From Priestia aryabhattai B8W22 (GTDB lineage: Bacteria > Bacillota > Bacilli > Bacillales > Bacillaceae_H), in assembly GCF_000956595.1 (NCBI RefSeq), contig NZ_JYOO01000004.1, forward strand, positions 157,936 to 221,935: a DNA stretch of 64,000 bases, in the 5' to 3' direction. The position numbers and the translations under genes are program-made. Shown piece after piece: positions 24,840 to 33,127 of this stretch; positions within the stretch are counted from its first letter, which is position 1; each line of letters begins with the position of its first letter. The notes below the pieces were generated by a model. The model had not been told where the DNA came from and made no database searches. It saw only the letters and a list, made by a program, of their open reading frames with translations.

Positions 24840-25715
24840 ATGAAGATGATTTTTACAGACTTAGATGGAACTCTTTTAAATAGCAGCAGTGAAATTAGCA
24901 CAATTAATGCAGAAGCAATTAAAAAAGCGCAAAAACACGGAGTTGAAGTCGTGGTGGCTACAGGGCGCGCTTATTTCGACGTGCAGGAAATTTTAAAAAA
25001 AGCTGAGCTTTCCAACCTTTGGGTGATTGCCGCAAACGGAGCGACTATTCATGACCCGAACGGACAGCTCAGACATTCTGTTCCAATTGATGCCCACCAC
25101 GTAAAAGAAGCGCTTCAGTGGCTGGATGCAAACGAATTTTATTATGAAGTGTTTGCAGAGCATGCAATTTATACGCCAAACTCAGGCCGTGAGCTGCTTG
25201 CCATTGAAATTGACAGAGTAAAAAGCGCCAATAAAAATGTGGACGAAGAAAGACTTCATCACGCTGCGACTAAGCAGTACAGCCAAACGGGATTTGCCTT
25301 TGTTGCATCGTATGAAGATATTTTAAATACAAACGCGGAGCTTTATAACGTATTAGCTTTTTCATTTGATGATGAAAAACGAAAAAAAGGCTGGGATCAC
25401 TTTAGCAAGCAGCACGACATGACGCTTGTCTCTTCCGCTGATCATAACTTTGAACTCGAACACAAAGATGCGTCAAAAGGAAACGCATTAACATACGTGG
25501 TAAAAGAGCTCAGCGGCTCTCTTCACGATACCATTGCCATTGGAGACAGCTTTAACGACGTATCGATGCTGCAAACGGCTGGAAAAGGAATCGCTATGGC
25601 AAATGCGCACGCAGAAATTAAAGCGCTAGCTGATGACGTTACATTAACGAACGATGAAAACGGCGTAGCTTCGGTTATTGAAAAAGTGTTAGAAACACAG
25701 CTGGAAGCACATTAA
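24840..25715 (+). CDS. HAD-superfamily (Cof-type) sugar phosphatase
   Basis: 291 residues. HAD motif I MIFTDLDGTLLNS (nucleophile Asp at residue 7 or 9), motif II VVATGRA, Lys motif ASKGNAL, and motif III/IV TIAIGDSFNDVSML. The large C2 cap places it in the Cof/YwpJ group that dephosphorylates sugar phosphates. ATG 24840 follows AAAGGGAGA. Divergent from the DeoR regulator, which probably controls it. Confidence 0.9.
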   Translation: MKMIFTDLDGTLLNSSSEISTINAEAIKKAQKHGVEVVVATGRAYFDVQEILKKAELSNLWVIAANGATIHDPNGQLRHSVPIDAHHVKEALQWLDANEFYYEVFAEHAIYTPNSGRELLAIEIDRVKSANKNVDEERLHHAATKQYSQTGFAFVASYEDILNTNAELYNVLAFSFDDEKRKKGWDHFSKQHDMTLVSSADHNFELEHKDASKGNALTYVVKELSGSLHDTIAIGDSFNDVSMLQTAGKGIAMANAHAEIKALADDVTLTNDENGVASVIEKVLETQLEAH

Positions 25716-25746
25716 AAAACCGCTTGGCGTATGCCAAGCGGTTTTA
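25715..25746 (+). terminator. Terminator of the HAD gene
   Basis: ACCGCTTGGC (25719-25728) pairs perfectly with GCCAAGCGGT (25733-25742), followed by TTTT. Confidence 0.9.
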
Positions 25747-25831
25747 AATGGTCATGTGGTAAATACCGACAAACCAGCTGAACAGCGAAACGAAAAAATA
25801 AGCTGTGATGCTTTTAACAAAAAATCTTTCC

Positions 25832-26797
25832 TTACTTATAATTCACTTCTTCATTCACACACGTCACTAAAGGCTTTTTCTCAAGACCTAAAAGCAAGTT
25901 CTGTACGGCTAGATCTGCCATTCGATTGCGCGTTTCGTACGTAGCGCTTCCAATATGCGGTGTTACTAACACATTTGAAAGCTGCAGCAGCTTGTGATCT
26001 GCCGGAAGCGGCTCTGGGTCTGTTACGTCTAGTGCAGCATACGCAATTTCTTCATGTTTCAGCGCTGCGTACAGTGCTTCCGTATCCACTAATCCCCCGC
26101 GCGCTGCGTTTACAAAATACGCACTGTTTTTCATTGCTTTAAATTCCGCTTCTCCGAACATGCCCTTGCTTTCATTTGAAAGCGGCACTAAGCATACGAT
26201 ACAGTCAGCTGTGTGAAGAAGCTCTTCAAACGAAAGGTACACGGCATCAAGCTCTTTTTCGGCTTCATGCTTGCGGCTTCGATTGTGGTAAACGATGTTC
26301 ATACCCGATGCCTTTGCTCGTCTGGCAACGGCGCTTCCAATATCGCCCATCCCAACAATACCAAGCGTTTTTCCAAATAAATCGATGCCAAATACCGTTT
26401 CCCAGTTTCCTTGTTTCACTTTTTCATAGCCTTCATGAATGCGGCGAGCTGCTGACAATAAGAGACCAAACGTTAAATCAGCCGTTGCTTCTACTAGCAC
26501 GCCCGGCGTATTGCTAAACGGCACGCCTTTTTTGGTGCACGCTTCGACATCAACACTGTCATACCCGACGCCTGATTGAGAAATAACGCGCAGGTTCGGG
26601 GCTGCTTCTAACAGCTCTTCATCCACCGTAATGTGGCCGATATTAAAAAAGCCGTCGGCATCACGAAGCCAGTCGCGCAGCGTTTCTTGTGGAATCTTTC
26701 CTTCTCCTTCCCACATTTGAATATCGCAGTGCTCCGCTAGCTTTTCGTAAGCGTTTGGCCACGTCTTTCCAGACATAACAACTTTGTATTTCCCCAT
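25832..26797 (-). CDS. D-2-hydroxyacid dehydrogenase (glyoxylate/hydroxypyruvate/2-ketogluconate reductase type)
   Basis: 321 residues. Rossmann motif [17 protein letters not shown], then the arginine in [13 protein letters not shown] and the His in [15 protein letters not shown] (catalytic R-E-H set). The closest well-known type is YvcT/GhrB. Reduces 2-keto acids with NAD(P)H in the cytoplasm. Start at [10 protein letters not shown], with AAAGGAGAG upstream; a longer upstream frame starting before the ribosome site was rejected. Single gene. Confidence 0.88.
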   Translation of the reverse strand: MGKYKVVMSGKTWPNAYEKLAEHCDIQMWEGEGKIPQETLRDWLRDADGFFNIGHITVDEELLEAAPNLRVISQSGVGYDSVDVEACTKKGVPFSNTPGVLVEATADLTFGLLLSAARRIHEGYEKVKQGNWETVFGIDLFGKTLGIVGMGDIGSAVARRAKASGMNIVYHNRSRKHEAEKELDAVYLSFEELLHTADCIVCLVPLSNESKGMFGEAEFKAMKNSAYFVNAARGGLVDTEALYAALKHEEIAYAALDVTDPEPLPADHKLLQLSNVLVTPHIGSATYETRNRMADLAVQNLLLGLEKKPLVTCVNEEVNYK

Positions 26798-26923
26798 GTT
26801 GATCTCTCCTTTTCCTTGTTCACTCATATGTATGAATAGTAACTAGCTATCCTATCACAAGACTACTATAAAGATGAAACTTTTTCCATTCAGGAATCGT
26901 ATTTATAGTAAGGGGGAATACGA

Positions 26924-27406
26924 ATGTTTGAAGATGAAATGATATTTGAAGATGATCCGTCCGGAGATGACATTGTTTTTGAAGGTGATGCTGACCTAAG
27001 CGGAGGCGCTTTTTTTCCAGACGATGCGTTATTTAACGGAATGCCTACGTTTGTTATGCTATTTTTTGTTATTGTTATTGGTATTTTCTTATTTTCTATT
27101 TTTAAAGGAATCAGCACGTGGAGCAAAAATGAGCAGTCTCCCCGTCTATCTGTAAAAGCAAAAATTACGGGCAAACGGACAAACGTCCAACGCCATGGCG
27201 GTCACGCTCACGAACATCACCACTCTCACACGTCTACAACTTACTATGTAACCTTTCAGTTTGAAAGCACCGACCGCTCTGAATTTACTGTTTCAGGCAG
27301 CGAATACGGCAAGCTTGCAGAAGGCGACGAAGGAATGCTGACGTTTCAAGGAACTCGTTTTTTGGATTTTCAAAGAAATCTCAGTGAAGAACATACAGAT
27401 ACCTAG
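26924..27406 (+). CDS. DUF2500-family single-pass membrane protein
   Basis: 160 residues: a very acidic N-terminal 40, one membrane helix (about 44-64) and a C-terminal beta-rich domain. The helix is followed by a His-rich HGGHAHEHHHSHTS loop that could bind metal. The end (YYVTFQFESTDRSEF, SGSEYGKLAEGDEGML) matches the DUF2500 (YhhM-like) pattern. The acidic N-terminus is probably outside the membrane or at its surface. Function unknown. Confidence 0.8.
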   Translation: MFEDEMIFEDDPSGDDIVFEGDADLSGGAFFPDDALFNGMPTFVMLFFVIVIGIFLFSIFKGISTWSKNEQSPRLSVKAKITGKRTNVQRHGGHAHEHHHSHTSTTYYVTFQFESTDRSEFTVSGSEYGKLAEGDEGMLTFQGTRFLDFQRNLSEEHTDT

Positions 27407-27411
27407 GTTAT

Positions 27412-27438
27412 GACCTCTTGCTTTTAGAGGTCTTTTTT
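27412..27438 (+). terminator. Terminator of the DUF2500 gene
   Basis: GACCTCT (27412-27418) pairs with AGAGGTC (27426-27432), then six T. Confidence 0.85.
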
Positions 27439-27559
27439 ACTAGAATGAGGCATTTATACAGCAAACGACCTATTTGTGCCCTTTTTACATTTTACAAGAA
27501 CGTTATTTAATACAAAAACATACCGTGTAACACATTCATTTAAACAGGCAGGTGATTTT

Positions 27560-27757
27560 ATGTATTCTCCTTATTCAGGCAGCGGCATCTACTACGGACA
27601 TTACGGAGAAGCCCCTCATTCACACCCTATTCAAACAATACTGACGCAATACTGGCACGAAACCCACTATCCAGGTCCACACAAGAAATATGTACACGTG
27701 TATTATCTTAACCCGGCTTCTCTTCATTATTATCCAGCCTATCGAATATTTTTGTAA
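27560..27757 (+). CDS. Small Tyr/His/Pro-rich protein
   Basis: 65 residues from ATG 27560, preceded by AGGTGAT. No membrane helix and no enzymatic motif. Very rich in Tyr, His, Pro and Ser (YSPYSGSGIYYGHYG, YYLNPASLHYYPAYR), a composition seen in Bacillus spore-coat-associated small proteins. This is only a composition-based guess. Confidence 0.5.
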   Translation: MYSPYSGSGIYYGHYGEAPHSHPIQTILTQYWHETHYPGPHKKYVHVYYLNPASLHYYPAYRIFL

Positions 27758-27834
27758 AAAACTGGTGATTAACACGGTTTTATATTGTAAAATTAATCCA
27801 TATACTTTTTATTTGGAAAGGAGGTTAACAAACA

Positions 27835-28275
27835 GTGCGCAATTCTAAAATAAAAAATAGTGTGGCGATCACCACTTTGCTTTCCGCCCTATTTTTCTGC
27901 TCTATCATAGTTCTTGGTTCGCTTTCTCCTCTAGCAGATTCTGGCCCCAACGTCAACACGTTCGGTTCAGTTGGGATGGGGTTATCTCTTGGCATGATTC
28001 TGTTTTTATATCTGTTGCCTTTAGCATTTTATCTGCTGGGAATGCGTTTCTTAAAATTTGTGATGGCTGCTTTTTGCAGCATTGGACTTTTAATCGCTGC
28101 TAGTACTCTATTACTAATGCCAGCTCTGTTTTTATTTGGATTAGGAGATTTCTCAGGAAACTTAGCTTCCATCATAGGTGTAATGATTTCTTGTTTAGGC
28201 TTACTGATCACGAATATTGTGTGGTTTGTTGCTGCGTTTAAAAGACCGTCAGCCACCGTGCAGGAAAGCGTTTAA
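27835..28275 (+). CDS. Four-helix membrane protein (DUF5391-like)
   Basis: 146 residues with four predicted membrane helices (about 10-30, 47-67, 73-97, 110-135). After helix 1 comes SLSPLADSGPNVNTFGSVG, which resembles DUF5391-type proteins; the assignment is tentative. GTG start at 27835 with AAGGAGG. The stop codon is overlapped by the left end of repeat copy D. Function unknown. Confidence 0.6.
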   Translation: MRNSKIKNSVAITTLLSALFFCSIIVLGSLSPLADSGPNVNTFGSVGMGLSLGMILFLYLLPLAFYLLGMRFLKFVMAAFCSIGLLIAASTLLLMPALFLFGLGDFSGNLASIIGVMISCLGLLITNIVWFVAAFKRPSATVQESV

Positions 28276-28611
28276 AATGGTTAAGAGATGGCATACTAAT
28301 TCCAGTTAAAGACGAACAAATTGGAGAGATGAGCTGAACCGCTTGTGACACCGCTGCTGATTTCCGTGCAAGACTTCGCTTTCCGCGGGCGGCCGGTGAG
28401 CCTCCTCGTCGCGTACGCTCCTGCGGGGTCTCACCTAGTCCGCTTTTCCCGCAGGAGTCTTCGTCTTGCCCTTCAATCACCAGCTAGAAGCAGCCACATA
28501 CATGAAACTATCAATAAAAAATCCGAACGAATTTAATTCTCTATTACGGTTCTCCATTCATCGTTCGAATCTTCCTTCAACTAAAATACGTTTGTCCCAG
28601 CCTCTTTTTAT
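28274..28611 (+). repeat. Intergenic repeat element, copy D (with GC-rich core)
   Basis: Degenerate left end AAAATGGTTAAGAGAT, good right end GTCCCAGCCTCTTTTTA. Core about 28358-28483 in plus orientation: TGATT/AATCA and GCAAGAC/GTCTTGC close the outer stem, CTCCTGCGGG/CCCGCAGGAG the inner one, and GGTGAG upstream could pair with CTCACC in the inner loop. The element fills the entire gap between two convergent genes and overlaps the ends of both stop regions. Confidence 0.85.
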
Positions 28612-29218
28612 AGCTCGGTAGGCAAGTAGTGCAAATACATATCCAAGCAGTCTTCGTGCTGAGACAACACGTCCATTGTTTCTTTACGAGGTTTTGTATA
28701 AATAGTCGCATAGTCTACTTCACCCTGTGTAGGATTTACTGGAAAAGCCAGTTTTTCTTTTTTCAGCGAAAAGTCGGCCTGCACTCCTTCTTTATTTCCT
28801 CTCGCGTCTAATCGAATCCATTTCTCCTCACTTTTGATGTAGACAGCATTTAACGCATGAATACAGTAGCCGGTGTCTATTGTATCTCCAAGGATTAATC
28901 TTTGATAACAAAAGCCTGTTGGAATTCCTTCTGCACGCAGCAAAGCAGCTAATAGATTACACTTGCTGTAACAAATCCCTTCCTTTTCTTTTAAAGCCTC
29001 TGAAGCCGTTTTTGTGATGATTCTGCTTTGAATATCCCATGAATGAGAAACTTCATCTCTCACAAACTCATACGCTTTTTTTATGTAAGCTAGTGAAGAA
29101 TGAGCAAGCCGCTTTTGAGTTCACATACCTTTTGTTGAATTAAAGGATTTGTAAAATTCACTTCAGGAAGTTCTTGCGTGTAGTCTTCTTTTTCCAACGA
29201 TTCACAAATTAATTTCAT
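28608..29218 (-). pseudogene. Transglutaminase-like protein gene, interrupted by a 1-base frameshift
   Basis: The C-terminal 151 residues carry the transglutaminase-like triad: Cys in EGICYSKCNLLAAL, His in YCIHALNAVYI, Asp in WIRLDARGN. The true start is ATG 29218 with GAGGAGG. From there the frame reads MKLICESLEKEDYTQELPEV... up to a run of four A (29113-29116, shown as T on the plus strand) and then meets a stop. Shifting by one base after the run restores KRLAHSSLAYIKKAYEFVRDE and the catalytic domain. So one A is missing, or the gene is a recent pseudogene. The original protein would be about 202 residues. Confidence 0.8.
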
Positions 29219-29356
29219 TTACTTTTTTCCTCCTCTATATTCACTACATGTTTTTTTATACATAATATTGAATTTTATTACATAATTTTGTATAATGAAA
29301 GACCACTTAAACGGAAAACGATAGTAGATACGAGATTGAAAGAGGTTTTGTTTTTG

Positions 29357-29989
29357 GTGACGTTATTTTTAACAAATGTGCTGCTCGGTCTTTCGATTGC
29401 CCTTCCCGTTGGAACAGTGACAATTGAAATGACAAAACAAGGTTTGAAAAACGGGTTTCTTCACGGATGGGTTGTTGGACTCGGAGGCATGACGGTTGAT
29501 TTATTATTAATTGTGCTGCTTTACTCTGGACTAGCTTCTTTTTTATCGGCTCCTTTTATCCAGCTTATGATGTGGCTTATAGGAGCGCTTTTTTTACTTT
29601 ATATTGGCTATGACAGCATTAGACACGCAGATCATGACATAACGGCTCCTGGAGAACACGTAAAAAAGTCGTTTGCCTCTTCTTATGTGAACGGAATCTT
29701 TGTTGCCATTTCTCCTAGCAATCTCATTTTTTGGCTGAGCGTGTTTGGAACGGTGCTGACAAATTCGCTTCAATCCTCTCACTCTTTTCATTTCCTGCTG
29801 ATTGCTGCCGGAATATTAACGGGAATTTTAATTCATGACCTGGGCTTAATGACAATTGTCTCTGGAACTAGAAAAGTGCTGAATCAGCTTTATATCAAAT
29901 GGGTTTCTATTGCCGCTGGATGTATCTTAATCGGTTTTTCCTGCTATTTTCTCTACCGATTTATTGGGAATCTGCGCATGTACTTTTAA
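29357..29989 (+). CDS. LysE-family amino-acid exporter
   Basis: About 210 residues, six membrane helices. LGLSIALPVGTVTIEMTKQGLKNGF is the LysE/RhtB signature (split: LSIALPVGTVTIEM and KQGLKNGFLHGW). FVAISPSNLIFWLSVFG is the second conserved block. AGAGG at 29341-29345 points to GTG 29357 or the TTG just before it; the ATG-free region upstream is not likely coding. Exports an amino acid or similar metabolite. Followed by a terminator. Confidence 0.8.
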   Translation: MTLFLTNVLLGLSIALPVGTVTIEMTKQGLKNGFLHGWVVGLGGMTVDLLLIVLLYSGLASFLSAPFIQLMMWLIGALFLLYIGYDSIRHADHDITAPGEHVKKSFASSYVNGIFVAISPSNLIFWLSVFGTVLTNSLQSSHSFHFLLIAAGILTGILIHDLGLMTIVSGTRKVLNQLYIKWVSIAAGCILIGFSCYFLYRFIGNLRMYF

Positions 29990-30020
29990 TGTTTCTACAT
30001 ATTTTATGACTTGCTATATC

Positions 30021-30052
30021 CCCTCTTTATCTAGTATAAAGAGGGAATTTTT
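30021..30052 (+). terminator. Terminator of the LysE-family gene
   Basis: CCCTCTTTAT (30021-30030) pairs with ATAAAGAGGG (30036-30045), then AATTTTTAT. Confidence 0.85.
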
Positions 30053-30155
30053 ATAATCTAGCAGGGACTATCAGACAAAAAGTTCACAATTTCGTCACAT
30101 TTCTATTGATTTTTTTCTCTTTTTATACGAAAATATAAAAAAGGGAGGAAATATC

Positions 30156-30296
30156 ATGAAAATCAAAAAAGCACTTCGCATCTTTATTGGATCAAACGTT
30201 CTAGTATTATTAACATTTGGCCTTCTTCCAGCACTATTAGTTAACCCCGATATTGACCTAATTCAATCATTTATTAATTATATAGGAAAAGACTAA
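30156..30296 (+). CDS. Small hydrophobic protein (46 residues)
   Basis: ATG 30156 with a strong AGGGAGGA site; TAA at 30294-30296. A short basic N-terminus (MKIKKALRIFIGS), one hydrophobic helix (NVLVLLTFGLLPALLV) and a short polar tail (NPDIDLIQSFINYIGKD). It could be a single-pass membrane peptide or a secreted peptide. A terminator follows. No family known to me. Confidence 0.55.
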   Translation: MKIKKALRIFIGSNVLVLLTFGLLPALLVNPDIDLIQSFINYIGKD

Positions 30297-30337
30297 TTCC
30301 GCTTTAAATAATCGTAATTTTCAATCTATTATTTTTA

Positions 30338-30367
30338 TAAAAAAAGACAGCGCAGGCTGTCTTTTTT
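30338..30367. terminator. Bidirectional terminator
   Basis: GACAGC (30346-30351) pairs with GCTGTC (30356-30361), extended by A and T runs on both sides. Confidence 0.85.
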
Positions 30368-30382
30368 AGTAGGTTTACACTT

Positions 30383-30796
30383 TTATTTAGTTAAAAATAG
30401 CTTTTTAACATCTACTTTTTGATCTTTAACAATCGTATACGTATCCTGCTTTTTATCTTTAAAATTAAATGCTTTTATGTAATCATCATCGTAAATCGTT
30501 AAGCCGTACGCATCTTTTCCGTTTTCAACGATTCTCACCCAGTAAGACTGATCAAACTTTGGATCGAGTTCCTTGCTTTTTTTCACTTCTACTTTTGCCA
30601 AAGAATGTACGATTTGCTTTATCTCTTTTTTATCATCTACTACACGTTTTCCTTCGTCCGTATCTATTTCAATACGCGTAACGTTTGCTTCATCTACTTT
30701 TATGACGTCTTTTAACTGATAGGCTTTCCCGGTATATGTAAAATAAAATACGACGATAAATAAAAGTGCAGCTATAATAATCGTTCTTTTTTTCAA
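30383..30796 (-). CDS. Membrane-anchored protein of unknown function
   Basis: 137 residues: an N-terminal membrane helix or uncleaved signal (TIIIAALLFIVVFYFTY), then a Lys/Asp-rich extracytoplasmic domain of beta strands (VTRIEIDTDEGKRVV, YWVRIVENGKDAYGL). The overall form resembles DUF5301-type Bacillus proteins, but this is uncertain. AAGGAGG-like site (AAAAGGAGG) precedes the ATG. Confidence 0.65.
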   Translation of the reverse strand: MKKRTIIIAALLFIVVFYFTYTGKAYQLKDVIKVDEANVTRIEIDTDEGKRVVDDKKEIKQIVHSLAKVEVKKSKELDPKFDQSYWVRIVENGKDAYGLTIYDDDYIKAFNFKDKKQDTYTIVKDQKVDVKKLFLTK

Positions 30797-30827
30797 AAGG
30801 AACCTCCTTTTCTACATCACGCTGCAT

Positions 30828-30992
30828 TCACGTGATACACCTTTTTATTCCTCCTGTTCCCCACCCCTTTAGTAAAATACTGCCTCCTACAAGCAGGCTG
30901 TAGATTAATCTCGGAACAGGAAATATTAACGTTACCATCAACAGTAACATGCCCGTACTTGTAAGAGCTACTTCTGCAGCTCGATTTTCCAT
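30828..30992 (-). CDS. Small membrane protein, possible partner of the XRE regulator
   Basis: 54 residues from ATG 30992: a polar start (MENRAAEVALTST), then one or two hydrophobic stretches (GMLLLMVTLIFPVP, LIYSLLVGGSILL) and a basic tail. The ribosome site is weak (GGTGGTGA). It lies on the same strand as the XRE regulator, with about 160 bp between that holds only a broken, stop-containing frame. Small membrane proteins are often paired with such regulators. Moderate support only. Confidence 0.45.
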   Translation of the reverse strand: MENRAAEVALTSTGMLLLMVTLIFPVPRLIYSLLVGGSILLKGWGTGGIKRCIT

Positions 30993-31150
30993 TCATTTCA
31001 CCACCATCGCTTGGTAAATTTTTTATATGAAGTGATAGAAATAGTATTAATCTTCTACCTACTTATGTATTGTTCGCGTATAAGACAGAATCGTCAACAC
31101 GCCTACTAGGAAGATGGTCGCTTCACATTGCCTTTTTCTTTTTAACTAAC

Positions 31151-31351
31151 TCATGATTTATGAAATAAAAACAGCTCATCTACTGTTGCTCCCAGTTTTT
31201 GGGCCATCTGGAAAGCCAGCGCTAAGCTTGGATCATACTTATTGTTTTCAATTGCATTAATCGTTTGTCTCGATACGCCGCATACTTTCGCCAGTTCATC
31301 TTGAGACATCTTTTTGCTTTTACGCAGTTCTTTAATTCGATTTTCCACCAT
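31151..31351 (-). CDS. Small XRE-family helix-turn-helix regulator
   Basis: 66 residues, nearly all a Cro/C1-type HTH: MSQDELAKVCGVSRQTINAI with recognition helix SRQTINAIE, then NNKYDPSLALAFQMAQKLG. This is the short YozG/PrtR-like class that regulates neighbouring membrane-protein genes. Weak ribosome site. The 31352-31463 upstream stretch is AT-rich promoter DNA. Confidence 0.85.
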   Translation of the reverse strand: MVENRIKELRKSKKMSQDELAKVCGVSRQTINAIENNKYDPSLALAFQMAQKLGATVDELFLFHKS

Positions 31352-31463
31352 TCATCACTCATCTCTAAAATGTAAAAAACTTTTTACATCCATATCTTAT
31401 ATTATTTTCCTTGTTACTGTCAAATATGTTTGACAAAGTAGAGTCTTTTACATAACTGAAATA

Positions 31464-31740
31464 GAGATTGGAACAAAAGTAGGTTAGTTGAAGAACAACG
31501 CGAACGAGTTTGATTAAGAATTCACCTCGTGCTAATTTTTTTATGGGTATGGTAAACGTAGGTTTCGTGTATGTAGGTGCTTCTAGCTGATGATTGGAGG
31601 GCAAGGCGAAGACTCCTGCGGGGGAAAGCGGAACAGGTGAGACCCCGCAGGAGCGCAAGCGACGAGGAGGCTCAGCGGCCGCCCGCGGAAAGCGAAGCCT
31701 TGCACGGAAATCATTAGCGGTGTAACAAGCAATTCATAGT
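31464..31740 (-). repeat. Intergenic repeat element, copy E (right end truncated)
   Basis: Left end GAGATTGGAACAAAAG. Core in minus orientation at about 31590-31718, with outer stem GCAAGGC/GCCTTGC: a G-C pair where copies C and D have A-T. The usual right end TTATGTCTCAACCTC is missing; the element stops just before the acetyltransferase stop codon. Unlike the other copies, its GAGGCTGGGAC-like end faces away from that gene's 3' end. Confidence 0.8.
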
Positions 31741-31747
31741 AGTAATA

Positions 31748-32230
31748 TTAAAGCTCCTTACTCATATTAAACCACTTCACGCCTGCATGCTGAGACTCCG
31801 CAACTCCTTGATTCACATATCCGTTTTTTTCGTAAAAAGGAATCAATTCCTCTTTACATGTTAAGGTAACCGTTAAGCGCTGTTTGTTCCGCGCTTGTTT
31901 TTCAAACTCTTTTAGCAGCATACTCGCAATTCCTTTATGATGATGCTTAGGATTTACAACGATACCCAAAATACTTTGATGACCGCCTGTCTCAGGGTTC
32001 GAAATCGTTTTTTCAAACAAATCATCCGTAATAAACGGAGCTGAAATGACGGGACCGTTCACATATCCGATTATTTCTTCATTTTCTTGGGCAATGATAA
32101 ACGTATCAGGAATGGTGTTGATCCGCGTGATAAATGCATCTTTTGAGGCAGCTTCCTCAGGTGTAAATCCTTTGTTTTCTAATGTAAGCAGTTGGTTTAA
32201 ATCATTTTCATGTACTTGTCTTATAATCAT
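31748..32230 (-). CDS. GNAT-family N-acetyltransferase
   Basis: 160 residues. Motif A: GIVVNPKHHHKGIASMLLKEF; last strand FYEKNGYVNQGVAE. Start at MIIRQVHEND (32230), placed after AAAGGAAA; a possible upstream ATG lies on the ribosome site itself. Substrate unknown; the general form resembles YvbK/aralkylamine-type acetyltransferases. Ends 8 bp before repeat copy E. Confidence 0.85.
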   Translation of the reverse strand: MIIRQVHENDLNQLLTLENKGFTPEEAASKDAFITRINTIPDTFIIAQENEEIIGYVNGPVISAPFITDDLFEKTISNPETGGHQSILGIVVNPKHHHKGIASMLLKEFEKQARNKQRLTVTLTCKEELIPFYEKNGYVNQGVAESQHAGVKWFNMSKEL

Positions 32231-32300
32231 TGAAACGTTTCCTTTCATTAAAAACTACTATTATATATCTCTCTTTCTACTATATATAAAAATGCCCAAA

Positions 32301-32341
32301 CAAAAAAGGATTGACCTCTGCATTATACAGAATTCAATCCT
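32301..32341 (-). terminator. Terminator of the acetate permease gene
   Basis: AGGATTGA (32307-32314) pairs with TCAATCCT (32334-32341); on the minus strand it ends in TTTTTT. Confidence 0.75.
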
Positions 32342-32367
32342 ACTTCGCTTTTTAATTAACGTCTTGA

Positions 32368-32985
32368 TTATTTGATAAATGCACCAAATGGCTTGCCCAC
32401 CGGAAGCACAACTTGACCATAGTGAGTATTTAATACAGCCGCTGCAGATCCATAGAATGAAAACAGAGCGATCAATAGCTCTGATACTGCTGCTAGTAAG
32501 TGCGTGTATTCATATGCCACACCAAATGTACTTAGCGATAATCCAATAAATAAGAAATCAATTAACACAAAAATAATAAATAATACTTTATGAGTGCCCA
32601 TTGCTCCAACTGTCATAAAAACGCTGAAAATTAAGTAGCCGACAAAAGCAAATGCGAGCTGCTTCGGATCCGCTTCTTTTGCGAGCGCTTCCCCAAATGC
32701 TCCAAGCTGAATAAGCCATGTCATGCCGACACCTAGCCAAAATAACCCGAAGGCACCAAAAGCCGTTGCGCCGAAGGTATTATTATGTTTAAAATCTTGC
32801 ATAGACGCGATTAGCTGCCCTATCCCGCCTAAAAAAATCGCCCATGGCAATACCAATGAAACACCATCGGTTACCCCAAGCTTTTGAAACGATGCAACAA
32901 GTGTCACCATGGCAAGTCCGAATAGGCCTAGCGCTGATGGATCCGCTGTTACAATTTTAACGTGCTGCGTGCTGTTGTTACTCAT
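32368..32985 (-). CDS. Acetate/succinate permease (GPR1/FUN34/YaaH family)
   Basis: 205 residues with six membrane helices. The N-terminal signature appears as ADPSALGLFGLAMVTL (family NPAPLGL), followed by GGIGQLIASMQDFKHNNTFG and FGAFGLFWLGVG. The family forms hexameric channels for acetate and succinate. Start at MSNNSTQH with GGGAGG; an upstream extension reaches into metE and is spurious. Single gene with a terminator on each side. Confidence 0.9.
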   Translation of the reverse strand: MSNNSTQHVKIVTADPSALGLFGLAMVTLVASFQKLGVTDGVSLVLPWAIFLGGIGQLIASMQDFKHNNTFGATAFGAFGLFWLGVGMTWLIQLGAFGEALAKEADPKQLAFAFVGYLIFSVFMTVGAMGTHKVLFIIFVLIDFLFIGLSLSTFGVAYEYTHLLAAVSELLIALFSFYGSAAAVLNTHYGQVVLPVGKPFGAFIK

Positions 32986-33066
32986 GTTGTACCTCCCTGA
33001 TTTTAAAAACACCTTTAAAAAGATACAAAAATCTACGGGAAGTGTCAATGGATATTTTTGGCCTTT

Positions 33067-33111
33067 AAAAAACCCATAAGACCAAGCAGTGTAGCGTTTA
33101 CACTGCTTGGT
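33067..33111 (-). terminator. Terminator of metE
   Basis: ACCAAGCAGTGTA (33081-33093) pairs perfectly with TACACTGCTTGGT (33099-33111). On the minus strand it is followed by TATGGG and six T. Confidence 0.85.
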
Positions 33112-33127
33112 CTTTACTTTCTTGTTA

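Noticed and set aside
31000..31150. A possible small gene between the XRE regulator and the 54-residue membrane protein
   Set aside because: The only readable membrane-like frame (ATIFLVGVLTILSY) has an upstream stop and no usable start codon.
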